Shown here piece by piece: positions 13,763-22,830 of a DNA stretch of 26,419 nucleotides. The notes beneath the pieces are model-generated. The model was not told the DNA's origin. It saw nothing but the letters and a program-made list of their open reading frames with translations, and did not search any database. Source of the DNA: DATHVR01 sp035461175 (GTDB taxonomy: Bacteria; Actinomycetota; Acidimicrobiia; Spongiisociales; ZC4RG35). The number at the start of each line of letters is the position of its first letter. The stretch's first letter is position 1. Position numbers and translations under genes: made by a program. Location of the stretch: assembly GCA_035461175.1 (NCBI GenBank), contig DATHVR010000124.1:1-26419 (forward strand), in the 5' to 3' direction.

Positions 13763-15009
13763 TCCTCCATCTCCCGCATGAGTTCGTCGAGGGGCCGGTG
13801 CGGCCGCCATTCCACCACCGCCACTCCGGCCTGGCGCAGGCGATCGACGACCGCCTCCCGCTCCAGGTGCCAGATGCGCCGGGCCAGTCGCCGGGGGTGG
13901 TCTGAGGGCGATCGCAGCCAGGAGTCGACCTCGATCGCCACCACCGCGACGTCGATTCGGGCTCGGGCCAGACGATGGATGCGACCGATGAGCGCATCGT
14001 CGAGTAACGGCGAGACGAACACGACCATCGAAGGGGGACGGACCGTGTGATCAAGGATGCGGTCGACCGCCATCCACACCGGCTCGGGAGTGGCCTGGGT
14101 GGCCATGGCCGCGGCCAGCAGCCGGTGCTCGTGGACCCGACCGCTATCCAGTCCGAACCACCGGGTATAACCGCCCAGCGAAACCAGGCCCAGCCGGTGG
14201 CGCCCGTGCCCGTAGGCCTCGACCAGGGCGGCGGCGATCCGCACCGCTCGCGTCACCGCCGGTTCGACATCGGAGCCGAGCTCGAGCACCGAGTCGATGA
14301 CCAGGACGAGGTCTCCGCTGCGATCGGCATGGCGCGCCGTGACCCAAGTCTGGTCGCTGCGCAGGGTGGCGCGCCAGTTGATGGACCGGGGCGAGTCGCC
14401 CGGCGACCAGGGCCGCAGTTCGGCGAGGGCGGAACCCCTCCCCCGCTGGGCGGAGACGAGGTCGCCCCCGTGCAGGTTGGTACTGATGGGCTCCACCAGC
14501 AGTCGCGCCTTCTCGACGCCGGGCAGCACCACCAGGGTCTCGGCACTCGAGAAGGAGAAGGACCGTGCCACGACACCGAGAGGCCCGAAGCCCGTCATGT
14601 CCATCTCCCCCAACCGATAGGTGCCCCAGCGTCGGGCCACGATCTCGAGTGTCGCCGTCCCCGATCCGTCGACCGGGACGACCAGCCCACCCGGTACGGC
14701 TCGAGCGCCCGTCACCGAACTCATCTCGATCTCGGCCGGAAGCCCGGGGAGGAGGTGAGCCCAGCGGGCATGGTCATGGACTGTGATCGTCATCGTCACC
14801 GGCTCCCCTTCCAGGGTCTGGTCGGTGGACAGCCCAACCTCCAGCCGGGGGTTCGAACCCGCGCCCGCCCGGATACCGAAGACCGAGATCAGCATCGCCG
14901 GCAGCGCGATCAAGGCCGGGGCGGGATCCCCCAACAGCAGCGACGCGAAGGGTCCGAACACCGCCACGACCAGGTAGGTCCAACCCCGGGCGGTGAGGGT
15001 CACCCTCAC
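13729..15009 (-). CDS. DUF58 domain protein
   Basis: A 426-residue protein with an N-terminal membrane hairpin (about 11-28 and 31-47), a beta-rich middle and the DUF58 signature 'RGRGSALAELRPWSPGDSPRSINWRATLRSDQTWV' (189-223). After it comes a vWA-like region, but the metal-site motif reads 'VIDSVLELG' (237-245), not DxSxS, so a MIDAS is doubtful. DUF58 proteins partner with MoxR AAA+ ATPases in cofactor insertion or protein assembly at the membrane. The GTG at 15009 overlaps the MoxR stop (GTGA) and gives 'RVTLTARGWTYLVVAV'; longer frames upstream are antisense-like text inside moxR. Confidence 0.88.
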   Translation of the reverse strand: MRVTLTARGWTYLVVAVFGPFASLLLGDPAPALIALPAMLISVFGIRAGAGSNPRLEVGLSTDQTLEGEPVTMTITVHDHARWAHLLPGLPAEIEMSSVTGARAVPGGLVVPVDGSGTATLEIVARRWGTYRLGEMDMTGFGPLGVVARSFSFSSAETLVVLPGVEKARLLVEPISTNLHGGDLVSAQRGRGSALAELRPWSPGDSPRSINWRATLRSDQTWVTARHADRSGDLVLVIDSVLELGSDVEPAVTRAVRIAAALVEAYGHGRHRLGLVSLGGYTRWFGLDSGRVHEHRLLAAAMATQATPEPVWMAVDRILDHTVRPPSMVVFVSPLLDDALIGRIHRLARARIDVAVVAIEVDSWLRSPSDHPRRLARRIWHLEREAVVDRLRQAGVAVVEWRPHRPLDELMREMEEWRRRLRRARV

Positions 15010-15959
15010 CCCTCGGGAGCGACCGACGGCACGGGAACCTCGGTGAGACAGTCGCCCACCACCGACTTCTCGTCGATCCCCTGCGCCCAGGCCTCCGGAC
15101 GCATGATCAACCGGTGGGCGAGGGCGGCCTGCGCCACCTCCTGCACATCGTCGGGCAGGACGAAGCCGCGGCCCTCCAGCGCCGCCATCGCCCGGGCCAT
15201 CTTCATCAGCGCCAGCGACCCCCGGGGGCTGGCCCCGACCCGGACCCGGCGATGGCGGCGAGTGGTATCCACCAGCGCAACGATGTACCGGCCCACCGCC
15301 TCCGACACGAACACGTCTTCGAGGGCCGCCTGCATCCGCAGGAACTCGCTTCGGTCGACCACCCGGGTGACCTCGACCTCGTCGGCGTGACGCTCGGCCC
15401 GGGAGCGGAGCATCTCCCACTCGTCGTCGGCTTGCGGATACCCCAGATCGACCCGGATCAGGAAGCGGTCCAACTGGGCCTCGGGTAGTGGATAGGTGCC
15501 CTCGTACTCGATCGGGTTCTGGGTGGCGACGACCAGGAAGGGACGCTCCAGCGTGCGGGTGACCCCGTCGACGGTCACCTGGCCCTCCTGCATGGCCTCG
15601 AGAAGAGCCGCCTGGGTCTTGGCCGGCGCACGGTTGATCTCATCGGCGAGGAGAAGATGGGCGAAGATCGGACCCGGGCGGAACTCGGCCTGGCGACTGG
15701 CGGGGTCGAGAACCGTGGACCCGGTGATGTCGAGCGGCATCAGGTCCGGGGTGAACTGGATGCGAGCGTGGCCCAGGCCCGTCGCCTGCCCCAGGCTGCG
15801 GACCAACAGGGTCTTGCCGAGCCCGGGAAGATCCTCGATCAGGACGTGCCCGTCGGCCAGGGCGGCGGCGAGGATGAGCCGCACCGCCGTCTGCTTGCCG
15901 ATCACCGCCTCCGACACCGCCTCCACGACGCGCGCTCCGGTCGCCGCCACCTCGTTCAC
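15006..15959 (-). CDS. MoxR family AAA+ ATPase
   Basis: A 317-residue AAA+ ATPase of the MoxR/RavA group: Walker A 'DLPGLGKTLLV' (43-53), 'RIQFTPDLMPLDITGS' (67-81), Walker B 'LLLADEINRAPAKTQAALLEAM' (102-123), sensor 1 'VATQNPIEYEGTYPLPEAQLDRFL' (144-167) and the C-terminal 'GASPRGSLALMKMARAMA' lid motif. It acts as a chaperone-like motor together with the DUF58 protein. The GTG at 15959 overlaps the upstream stop by GTGA and fits the family N-terminus; the longer open frame to 16322 is the shadow of the preceding gene. Confidence 0.93.
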   Translation of the reverse strand: MNEVAATGARVVEAVSEAVIGKQTAVRLILAAALADGHVLIEDLPGLGKTLLVRSLGQATGLGHARIQFTPDLMPLDITGSTVLDPASRQAEFRPGPIFAHLLLADEINRAPAKTQAALLEAMQEGQVTVDGVTRTLERPFLVVATQNPIEYEGTYPLPEAQLDRFLIRVDLGYPQADDEWEMLRSRAERHADEVEVTRVVDRSEFLRMQAALEDVFVSEAVGRYIVALVDTTRRHRRVRVGASPRGSLALMKMARAMAALEGRGFVLPDDVQEVAQAALAHRLIMRPEAWAQGIDEKSVVGDCLTEVPVPSVAPEG

Positions 15960-16408
15960 AGTCGCTCGATCCTCTCCAGGATTTGCTCCAGTTCCTCTGC
16001 CGTCATCGTCGCCGACGACTCGAGCAAGGCGGCGGCCGCCTCCCCGCCCAGCAGGGCGACGCCGGACGCCATATCCAGACTGCCGGCAGCCATCCCCGCC
16101 CGCTCTTCGGTCAGCCGGACCAGCCGGCGGCGCAACGGCCGCTCCCCGCCCAGACGCGGGTCGACCGCCGCCGCCACCTCCAGTTCCATCGCCGCCAGCG
16201 GGAGGGCCTGCCTCCTTCGGGCGTGCGACGGGGACGGGAGCAACGAAGGCGACGGGCCCGGTCGGGCCGGCCACCTCCTCCATCCCACCGCCACCACGGC
16301 CGCTATCACCACCAGCGCCCACAGGGCGATCGAGGCGGGCCAGTCGAACTGGACCAGCACCACGGTGGCGATTCCCACGAGCACCGCTGCCGTCGCCAGT
16401 CTGCGCAT
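15956..16408 (-). CDS. Small membrane protein of the MoxR cluster
   Basis: A 150-residue protein with two N-terminal hydrophobic helices ('LATAAVLVGIATVVLVQF' and 'IALWALVVIAAVVAVGW') and a soluble, acidic, helical C-terminus ending 'TAEELEQILERIERL'. Its ATG overlaps the stop of the DUF4129 gene (TGATG), and its stop overlaps the MoxR start. Proteins of this size and layout are usual between DUF4129 and MoxR in actinobacterial clusters, but no function is known. Confidence 0.7.
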   Translation of the reverse strand: MRRLATAAVLVGIATVVLVQFDWPASIALWALVVIAAVVAVGWRRWPARPGPSPSLLPSPSHARRRQALPLAAMELEVAAAVDPRLGGERPLRRRLVRLTEERAGMAAGSLDMASGVALLGGEAAAALLESSATMTAEELEQILERIERL

Positions 16409-17247
16409 CAGTCCATGTCCTCCGTCAGCGCCCTGGCTGCCTCCTCGGCGCTGACCGCAGTCTCCTCGGTTACCTCCAGGGGTGAAAAGCGGGCCCGGTG
16501 GTAGGCGACAGTGAGGAGGCGGGCCGGGTCGGGCGGGTGCAGACGGCGCAGATGGGCGGCGACGGTCTCATAGATTGCCCGGGCCATACCCGACCGCTGG
16601 GCGGCGTCCTCCACCCGCCGGTAGGCGGCATAGACGCGGGAACGGGCACCCCCGGGCACTGCCGCCCCCTCGCTCGGGCCGACCGAACCGACAGTGGGGA
16701 CCGCCGACCGGGCAGACACCGCCGCTCCGTCCGACCGCCCGTAGCGCTGGACCACCAGCAGGATCGCTCCGGCCAGGCCGGCCAGGGCCAGCACGACCAG
16801 ACCCCAGCCGGGCTCCCCGACCAACGGTGCCACCCCGTCGGCGACCGGCACCGACTGGTCGAGCCCGCTGTTCGGGGGAAAGGAGGTAGAGGTAGACGGA
16901 ACACCGGTCCGGTCGACGGTGGCCATAAACAGGAAGATGCCGCCCGCCACCAGCACCAGGGCGAGGAAGGTGGCGAGAAATGAGGGCGGGCGTCGCTGGG
17001 CGCCGCGCCGGGAACGGCCCTCGCGGGTGACCAGCCAGCGGTAGAAGGCCACTACCAACAACACCAGGTAGCCGAACCGCAGCATCGGAACGACGTAGGC
17101 CGCCACCGCCCCGGGCTCGAGCGAGAAGAAGCGACCGGGGACACCGATCCCCTCGAACCCGGCTCCGGCGGCGACGACCATCACGAGAAATCCGGCCGTG
17201 GCCGCCGTGGCCACGGCCCCAACCCGGGATCGGCCGGTGTGATCCAT
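16408..17247 (-). CDS. DUF4129 domain membrane protein
   Basis: A 279-residue protein with four membrane segments (about 10-33, 46-70, 89-108 and 148-166) and a C-terminal DUF4129-type helical domain ('RVYAAYRRVEDAAQRSGMARAIYETVAAHLRRL...LLTVAYHRARFSPLEVTEE'), which matches the pattern of an AY..l.. helix followed by LT.lYh.aRFs. DUF4129 often sits at the C-terminus of transglutaminase-like proteins; here that domain is absent. Start choice: the frame is open to an ATG at 17307, but TAGGGT lies 8 nt before the ATG at 17247, suggesting a leaderless start there. First gene of the five-gene minus-strand cluster. Confidence 0.75.
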   Translation of the reverse strand: MDHTGRSRVGAVATAATAGFLVMVVAAGAGFEGIGVPGRFFSLEPGAVAAYVVPMLRFGYLVLLVVAFYRWLVTREGRSRRGAQRRPPSFLATFLALVLVAGGIFLFMATVDRTGVPSTSTSFPPNSGLDQSVPVADGVAPLVGEPGWGLVVLALAGLAGAILLVVQRYGRSDGAAVSARSAVPTVGSVGPSEGAAVPGGARSRVYAAYRRVEDAAQRSGMARAIYETVAAHLRRLHPPDPARLLTVAYHRARFSPLEVTEETAVSAEEAARALTEDMD

Positions 17248-17255
17248 CGACAGGA

Positions 17256-17261
17256 ACCCTA
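17256..17261 (-). promoter_or_regulatory. -10 hexamer TAGGGT before the MoxR cluster
   Basis: TAGGGT on the minus strand ends 8 nt before the ATG at 17247. It supports that start and would drive the five overlapping genes down to 13247. Confidence 0.35.
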
Positions 17262-17373
17262 ACGATTCGGCAGATGGCGGCGCCCCCTCCGGGCCCAGCA
17301 TCACCATCTCGCGAGACCTGCACCACCGGAGGGGCGGACCTAGCGGGCCAGATCCGGCTCGACCTCGGTCCGG

Positions 17374-18015
17374 TCAGCTGAGGACCAGATCCACCGCCTC
17401 GACGAGGGTCGCCGCCACCGGCACCCCCACCGCCTGCAGGTCGGGAAGGTGGTGGGAGCCGCCGTCGTAGAGGATCGCCCCGGCCCCCACGTGGCGGGCG
17501 GCGGCGGCATCGTCGGGGGTGTCGCCGATCACGACGACGTCGGCGGCCTCCCGTCCCATCTCGGCCAGGTGCGCAACCAGCGACTCGGCCTTGACCTCGC
17601 CCCGATTGCCCGATGAGCCACGGACGGCAGTGAAGTACTCGTGAAGGCGGTGCTCCATGACGATCGGCACCAGGTGGTCGTGGGGGGCCATCGACAGGAC
17701 CGACTGCGACGCCCCCGCCTCCCGGACCAGGTCGAGTGCCTGGCGGGCGTCCGGGGTGAGTCCGATGGTCTCCACCTTCCCGAAGTAGGCCTGGTGGAAC
17801 ATCTCGTTGAGCGACATCCACTCCTCGGTGCGGACGGGACGGCCCAGCAACGAGGCGTAGAACCGGCTCACCGGCCGGGTGTAGTGGGTGCGGTAGCCGT
17901 CGGCGTCGATCGGGTCGACACCCACGCCGGCCAAGCCCACGTTGACCGCCTCGACCACGACGGCCAGGTCGTCGAGAAGTGTCCCGTTCCAGTCCCACAC
18001 GATGTGGCGTCTCAT
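17374..18015 (-). CDS. HAD-superfamily phosphatase
   Basis: A 213-residue HAD hydrolase of the phosphoglycolate-phosphatase size class. Motif I reads 'VWDWNGTLLDD' (6-16), with the nucleophile Asp8 but Asn10 in place of the usual acid/base Asp, a variant seen in a recognisable HAD subgroup. A helical cap follows, motif II is near 'SVLSMAPHD', Lys lies in 'GEVKAESL', and motif IV is 'VVVIGDTPDDAAAA'. The ATG at 18015 overlaps the stop of the glycosyltransferase (ATGA), so it is cotranslated with it. Substrate unknown; the pairing raises a role in processing a sugar phosphate or nucleotide product. A longer open frame upstream is not needed. Confidence 0.85.
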   Translation of the reverse strand: MRRHIVWDWNGTLLDDLAVVVEAVNVGLAGVGVDPIDADGYRTHYTRPVSRFYASLLGRPVRTEEWMSLNEMFHQAYFGKVETIGLTPDARQALDLVREAGASQSVLSMAPHDHLVPIVMEHRLHEYFTAVRGSSGNRGEVKAESLVAHLAEMGREAADVVVIGDTPDDAAAARHVGAGAILYDGGSHHLPDLQAVGVPVAATLVEAVDLVLS

Positions 18016-19124
18016 TCTTCCTCCACCAGGCTGGCCAGGGCCTCGGAGTAGCGGGGTGCCATCGTCGCCCACCCGAAGCGGGCCATATGCCTCCGCCGGT
18101 CGCCGGCGCCGGAGCGTATCTCGTCGGGGTGGGTGACGGCCCACCGCAGCCGCTCGACCAGGCCACCTTCGGGATAGAGCGACTGGCGATGCCAGGCGGG
18201 GGGCAGGAGCGACGGGTAGGCGAGCCGGTCGGGAACGACCGGAAAGCAGCCGGCGGCGATCGCTTCGATCACGGCGATCCCGAAGAACTCCTGAAGGGCG
18301 GTGGACACCACCACGTCTGCCTCCAGAAGATGGCGGCGATAGGCGTCGAGCGGCACGTAACCCATGTGCACGATCCGGTCCCGGTGTCGGCCGGCGGCGG
18401 CCTGGAACTCGGTGGGCTGCTGGCGGAAGCTCTCACCGCACACCACCACCTCGAACTCGAGCCCATCGGTGACGAGTCGATCGACCGCCCCGAAAAAGGC
18501 CTCCGGATCCTTGTCGTGCTCCCACCGGTGGTTCCAGAGGATGCGGACGGGACCCTGACGGGCGGGCACCTCGGCGGGAAGCCAATCCAGCTCGATCCCC
18601 ACCTCCAGCACCCGGGACTTCTCCCGGACCCCCTCGACCAGGTGTTCATGGGTGTGATCGGGGAAATGGCGCAACAGCTTCGGCACTTCCGCGAAGAACA
18701 CGTCCCGGTGATACGCCGAGTTGAAGAAGACCCGGTCGGCGGCGAGAGCCGACAGCCAGTTGGTGACGGCGAAATGGAGATCTGGCTCCATCTGGGGCGA
18801 GTCGGGATAGGTGAGCTGGCTCTCGTGGAAGTAGAGCGCCACGGGGGCGTCACCGATGTGCGGTCGGGCGAAGGTGAGGAAGGCGGGAAGGTCGATCATG
18901 TCGCTCACCAGCACCACGGCTGGCGGGCGAGGGAGCCGGTCGAGGCGCTCCGCCAGCGTCACCGCCCCGCCCCGCATGCGCCATTTCCACCATCGGGCGG
19001 GAAGCGACACCAGCTCCACCGGTCGCTCCAGATGCCTGACCAGACCTTCGGCCCATGCCCGGTGGGATCCGCCGTAGTAGGACTCGATCAGGAGGAGGGA
19101 ACCGGCTTGGGGGGACCCGGTCAC
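18012..19124 (-). CDS. tRNA-queuosine alpha-mannosyltransferase-like (GTDC1/DUF3524) glycosyltransferase
   Basis: A 370-residue GT-B glycosyltransferase. The N-terminal half is the DUF3524 domain of vertebrate GTDC1/QTMAN: 'LLLIESYYGGSHRAWAEGL' (10-28), 'LPARWWKWRMRG' (41-52) and 'YFHESQLTYP' (98-107). The C-terminal half has 'LWNHRWEHDKDPEAFF' (196-211), 'VVCGESF', 'HMGYVPLDAYRRHLLEADVVVST' and the donor-site 'EFFGIAVIEAIAAGCFPVVP' (279-298). The vertebrate enzyme mannosylates queuosine in tRNA-Asp; I recall the human sequence well enough to see these motifs line up. Whether the bacterial enzyme acts on queuosine is inference. The GTG at 19124 overlaps the recR stop (GTGA). Confidence 0.85.
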   Translation of the reverse strand: MTGSPQAGSLLLIESYYGGSHRAWAEGLVRHLERPVELVSLPARWWKWRMRGGAVTLAERLDRLPRPPAVVLVSDMIDLPAFLTFARPHIGDAPVALYFHESQLTYPDSPQMEPDLHFAVTNWLSALAADRVFFNSAYHRDVFFAEVPKLLRHFPDHTHEHLVEGVREKSRVLEVGIELDWLPAEVPARQGPVRILWNHRWEHDKDPEAFFGAVDRLVTDGLEFEVVVCGESFRQQPTEFQAAAGRHRDRIVHMGYVPLDAYRRHLLEADVVVSTALQEFFGIAVIEAIAAGCFPVVPDRLAYPSLLPPAWHRQSLYPEGGLVERLRWAVTHPDEIRSGAGDRRRHMARFGWATMAPRYSEALASLVEEE

Positions 19125-19714
19125 AACTCCATTCGCCCGGCGAGGGCACGACCCAGGGTCAGCTCGTCGGCGTAGTCGAGGTCGCCGCCGACGGGGAGGC
19201 CCGAGGCGAGCCGGGTCACCCTCACACCGAGGGGCTTGAACTCGCGGGCCAGGTACATGGCGGTGGCGTCACCCTCCATGGTCGGGTTGGTGGCGGCGAT
19301 CAACTCGGTGATCTCCTCTTCGGAGATCCTGTCCTTGAGCTCGGCAAACCGGAGCTGGTCGGGTCCGACCCCGTTGATCGGTGAGATGGAGCCGCCGAGG
19401 ACGTGGTAGCGACCCCGGAACTCCTGGGTCCGTTCCACCACCGGGATGTCCTGGGGTCGCTCGACCACACAGACCAGGTGGGGGTCACGGCGGGCGTCGC
19501 GGCAAATGGCGCACTCCTCGGTCCCGGTCATGTTGAAGCAACGCCGGCACGGACGCACCTGCTCGCGCAGCTCCACGATCGACTCGGCCAGGCGCCGGGC
19601 ATCGACCTCGTCGACGGCCAGAAGATGAAAGGCGAGGCGCTGGGCGGTCTTGCGCCCGATGCCGGGGAGGCGGGAGAGCTCGTCGACCAGTTTCTGGACA
19701 GGGGCCTCGAACAT
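19121..19714 (-). CDS. recR: Recombination mediator RecR
   Basis: A 197-residue RecR, the usual length. It contains a helix-hairpin-helix 'ELSRLPGIGRKTAQRLAFHLL' (12-32), a C4 zinc finger (Cys56, 59, 68, 71 in 'CRRCFNMTGTEECAIC') and a Toprim domain beginning 'VCVVERPQDI' with 'YHVLGGSISPINGVGPDQL'. It loads RecA at gaps with RecO/RecF. The ATG shares a base with the ybaB stop (TGATG), and the gene order dnaX-ybaB-recR is the widely conserved one. Confidence 0.96.
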   Translation of the reverse strand: MFEAPVQKLVDELSRLPGIGRKTAQRLAFHLLAVDEVDARRLAESIVELREQVRPCRRCFNMTGTEECAICRDARRDPHLVCVVERPQDIPVVERTQEFRGRYHVLGGSISPINGVGPDQLRFAELKDRISEEEITELIAATNPTMEGDATAMYLAREFKPLGVRVTRLASGLPVGGDLDYADELTLGRALAGRMEL

Positions 19715-20037
19715 CAGCCGAGCAGACCGCCCAGGTCGAGTCCACCGGCGAGGCCACCGAGCTGGTCGCCGGCGGCTTCCCCTGCCGTCTTCAGTGCCTG
19801 GTTGACGGCCGCCACCACCAGGTCCTGGAGCATCTCCACGTCCTCGGGATCGACAACGGACTCGTCGATGCTGATCGAGATCAGCTCCTGGGAGCCGGAC
19901 ACGGTGGCGGTCACCACCCCGCCGCCGGCGGTCCCCTCGAAGGTCTTGGAGGCGAGTTCCTGCTGGGCAGCGGCGAGCTGCTCCTGCATCTGCTGGGCCT
20001 GCTTCATGAGCTGGCGCATGTCGGGCTGACGATTCAT
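19714..20037 (-). CDS. ybaB: YbaB/EbfC nucleoid-associated protein
   Basis: A 107-residue YbaB/EbfC protein. An N-terminal coiled helix rich in Gln/Met ('MRQLMKQAQQMQEQLAAAQQELA') is followed by the strand pattern 'FEGTAGGGVVTATVSGSQELISISIDESVVDPEDVEMLQDLVVAAVNQAL', and a Gly-rich tail 'GDQLGGLAGGLDLGGLLG'. It binds DNA as a tweezer-like dimer and associates with recombination genes. It sits 72 nt downstream of dnaX; a possible own -10 (TACCCT, minus strand, 20075-20080) lies in that gap. Confidence 0.95.
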   Translation of the reverse strand: MNRQPDMRQLMKQAQQMQEQLAAAQQELASKTFEGTAGGGVVTATVSGSQELISISIDESVVDPEDVEMLQDLVVAAVNQALKTAGEAAGDQLGGLAGGLDLGGLLG

Positions 20038-20109
20038 GTGGCTGTCCCGGATGGTCGACGGATGATCCCGGCCAAGGGTAGTGACGGCGCCCGGCTGTCT
20101 CCGGTACCG

Positions 20110-21918
20110 CTAGTCGTCCTCGACCAGTTCTGCGCCGAGCTCGGCGGCGAGGAGCGCGGCGGGGTCGGCCTGCTCCGTGGGCCCCTCGAACAGCTGCTCG
20201 GAGGCGAGGTCGATCTCTTCCTCGGCATCGGGGTCGGTGGGGGCGACGGCTTCACCCGAGGGGGACTCGAAGCGCACGTTCACCGGCTTCCCCAGGAGGT
20301 CGCCCGCCTTGGTGGCCACCACCCGGCCGACGGCGGGGTCTTCCTGGAGCTGTTCGAGATGGAACAGATGGGGGACGTGGAGGATGAGGGTGGAGCCATC
20401 CACCCCGGCCGGCACCACCTCCCGGAACAGGGCCCAGCGTCGGGCGCCCAGCACGTCGCGCAAGCCGCCGAACAGGCCGGGCCAGATCGACTGGAGCTGG
20501 CCGAACTGGAGCGGCGGAGCCGCCGGCTCGGCCGCCTCGGTCGACGCCGCGGGGGCGGGAGTATCCTCGGTCGCGGCCGGCGCCTCCTCGGCAGCGGGTG
20601 GGTCGGGTTCTTGCGTCGACACCGCCAGGGAGGCGGAGTCCCGGACCTCTCGATCAGGCGAGGCCGGCTCGGCTACCACCCGCTCGGGAGCGGGTCGGGG
20701 GGCAGGTGCGGACCGGGCCGTGTCCGCCTCGACGGCGGGAGCCTGGGTGTGGGACTCGTCCATGGTCTCCACCTTGCGCTCCAGCCGGCCGATCCGGGCT
20801 GCCAGCGCGTCGGGGTCGGAGGTCACCTCGGGCCGGGTCAACTTGATCAAGGCCAATTCGATCATCAGCCGCTCCTCCCGGCCCTCGCGCAGGCGGATCA
20901 GCGCCTCACCGAGAACGTCGACAGCCCGCAGCACGTCGGCGGCGGGCAGAGAGGCGGCCGTCTTTCTCCAGGCCTCCAGCACATCGGAGGGCTCGTCGGC
21001 GATCTCTTCGAGGTTGGGGGCGTAGTGGGCCAGGAACACCCCCCGGAAGAAGGCGACGCCCTCGGCGACGAACCGGCGCAGGTCGACACCCTCGGCGGCC
21101 AGTTCCGCCACCAGATGGAGAGCCGAGGTGGCGTCGTGGGAACCGATCGCCTCGGCCATGCGGTTGTAGGCCTCGGAGTGGGCCAGACCCAGGGCCCGGC
21201 GGACTCCGGCCAGGTCGACAGTCCCGTCCCCGAGCGCCGCCACCTGCTCGAGCAGGCTGAGGGAGTCGCGGGCGGACCCGGCGGCATGGCGGGCGACGGC
21301 CACGAGGGCGGAGGGGTCGCTGGTGTAGCCCTCCAGGTCGGCGATGCGGCCGAGATGGGCAGCCAGCGCCTCGACGGGAATGGGATGGAAATCGAAGCGC
21401 TGGCTGCGGGAGCGGATCGTGTCGAGGAGCTTGTAGGGCTCGGTGGTGGCGAGCACGAAGTGGACGTGGTCGGGCGGCTCCTCCAGGGTCTTGAGAAGGG
21501 CGTTGCCGGCCGCCTTGGAGAGCATGTGCGCCTCGTCGAGGATGAACACGCGCTTGGAGCCGGCGTGGGAGGCGACGGTCGTCACCGACACCCGGATGTC
21601 GCGGATGTCCTCGACCGAGTTGTGGCTGGCGGCGTCGAGTTCCATCACGTCGAGCGACGAGCCCTCGATGATCGAGGTGCAGCTCTCGCATTCGTTGCAG
21701 GGGGACCCGTCGGGATGGCGGTTCTCACAATTGAGGGCCTTGGCCAAGATCCGGGCGGAGGTGGTCTTGCCGGTACCCCGCGGCCCGGCGAACAGATAGG
21801 CGTGGGCCACACGGTTCTCGGCCACCTCACGGGCGAGGGTGGCGGTGACGTGTCCCTGGCCGACCACGTCGTCGAAGCTCTGGGGCCGGTACTTGCGATA
21901 AAGCGCCTGATATTCCAT
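20110..21918 (-). CDS. dnaX: DNA polymerase III subunits gamma and tau
   Basis: A 602-residue clamp-loader ATPase. Start ATG 21918 gives the canonical 'MEYQALYRKYRPQSFDDVVGQ'. Walker A is 'GPRGTGKTT' (45-53), the zinc site uses Cys64, 74, 77 and 80, Walker B is 'FILDEAHML' (125-133), and the SRC-type motif is 'IRSRSQRF' (168-175). An Ala/Pro/Glu-rich linker (about 390-480) leads to a C-terminal tau-like domain ending in a run of acidic residues, consistent with a tau-length product. No obvious slippery A-run for gamma frameshifting was seen. TACCGT lies 9 nt before the start. Divergent from the ABC exporter. Confidence 0.96.
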   Translation of the reverse strand: MEYQALYRKYRPQSFDDVVGQGHVTATLAREVAENRVAHAYLFAGPRGTGKTTSARILAKALNCENRHPDGSPCNECESCTSIIEGSSLDVMELDAASHNSVEDIRDIRVSVTTVASHAGSKRVFILDEAHMLSKAAGNALLKTLEEPPDHVHFVLATTEPYKLLDTIRSRSQRFDFHPIPVEALAAHLGRIADLEGYTSDPSALVAVARHAAGSARDSLSLLEQVAALGDGTVDLAGVRRALGLAHSEAYNRMAEAIGSHDATSALHLVAELAAEGVDLRRFVAEGVAFFRGVFLAHYAPNLEEIADEPSDVLEAWRKTAASLPAADVLRAVDVLGEALIRLREGREERLMIELALIKLTRPEVTSDPDALAARIGRLERKVETMDESHTQAPAVEADTARSAPAPRPAPERVVAEPASPDREVRDSASLAVSTQEPDPPAAEEAPAATEDTPAPAASTEAAEPAAPPLQFGQLQSIWPGLFGGLRDVLGARRWALFREVVPAGVDGSTLILHVPHLFHLEQLQEDPAVGRVVATKAGDLLGKPVNVRFESPSGEAVAPTDPDAEEEIDLASEQLFEGPTEQADPAALLAAELGAELVEDD

Positions 21919-22013
21919 GCCGCCCCGACGGTACCGGGCGCCAACGACAAGCGTCGAACGCACACCACCTCGCTTTCGACCGGGTTCCGCTCACGTTTCC
22001 CCCGCCCATGGCC

Positions 22014-22019
22014 GATACT
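22014..22019 (+). promoter_or_regulatory. -10 hexamer GATACT, likely leaderless start of ABC ATPase
   Basis: GATACT matches TATAAT at four of six positions and ends exactly 7 nt before the GTG at 22027. No Shine-Dalgarno sequence is present. Confidence 0.4.
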
Positions 22020-22026
22020 GGGACCC

Positions 22027-22805
<779 letters not shown>

Positions 22806-22830
<25 letters not shown>

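Noticed and set aside
20038..22026. Very long plus-strand open frame reaching into the ABC ATPase gene
   Set aside because: It is antisense to ybaB end/dnaX, Gly/Val/Asp-rich high-GC shadow text with no domain; only the part from 22027 is a real gene.
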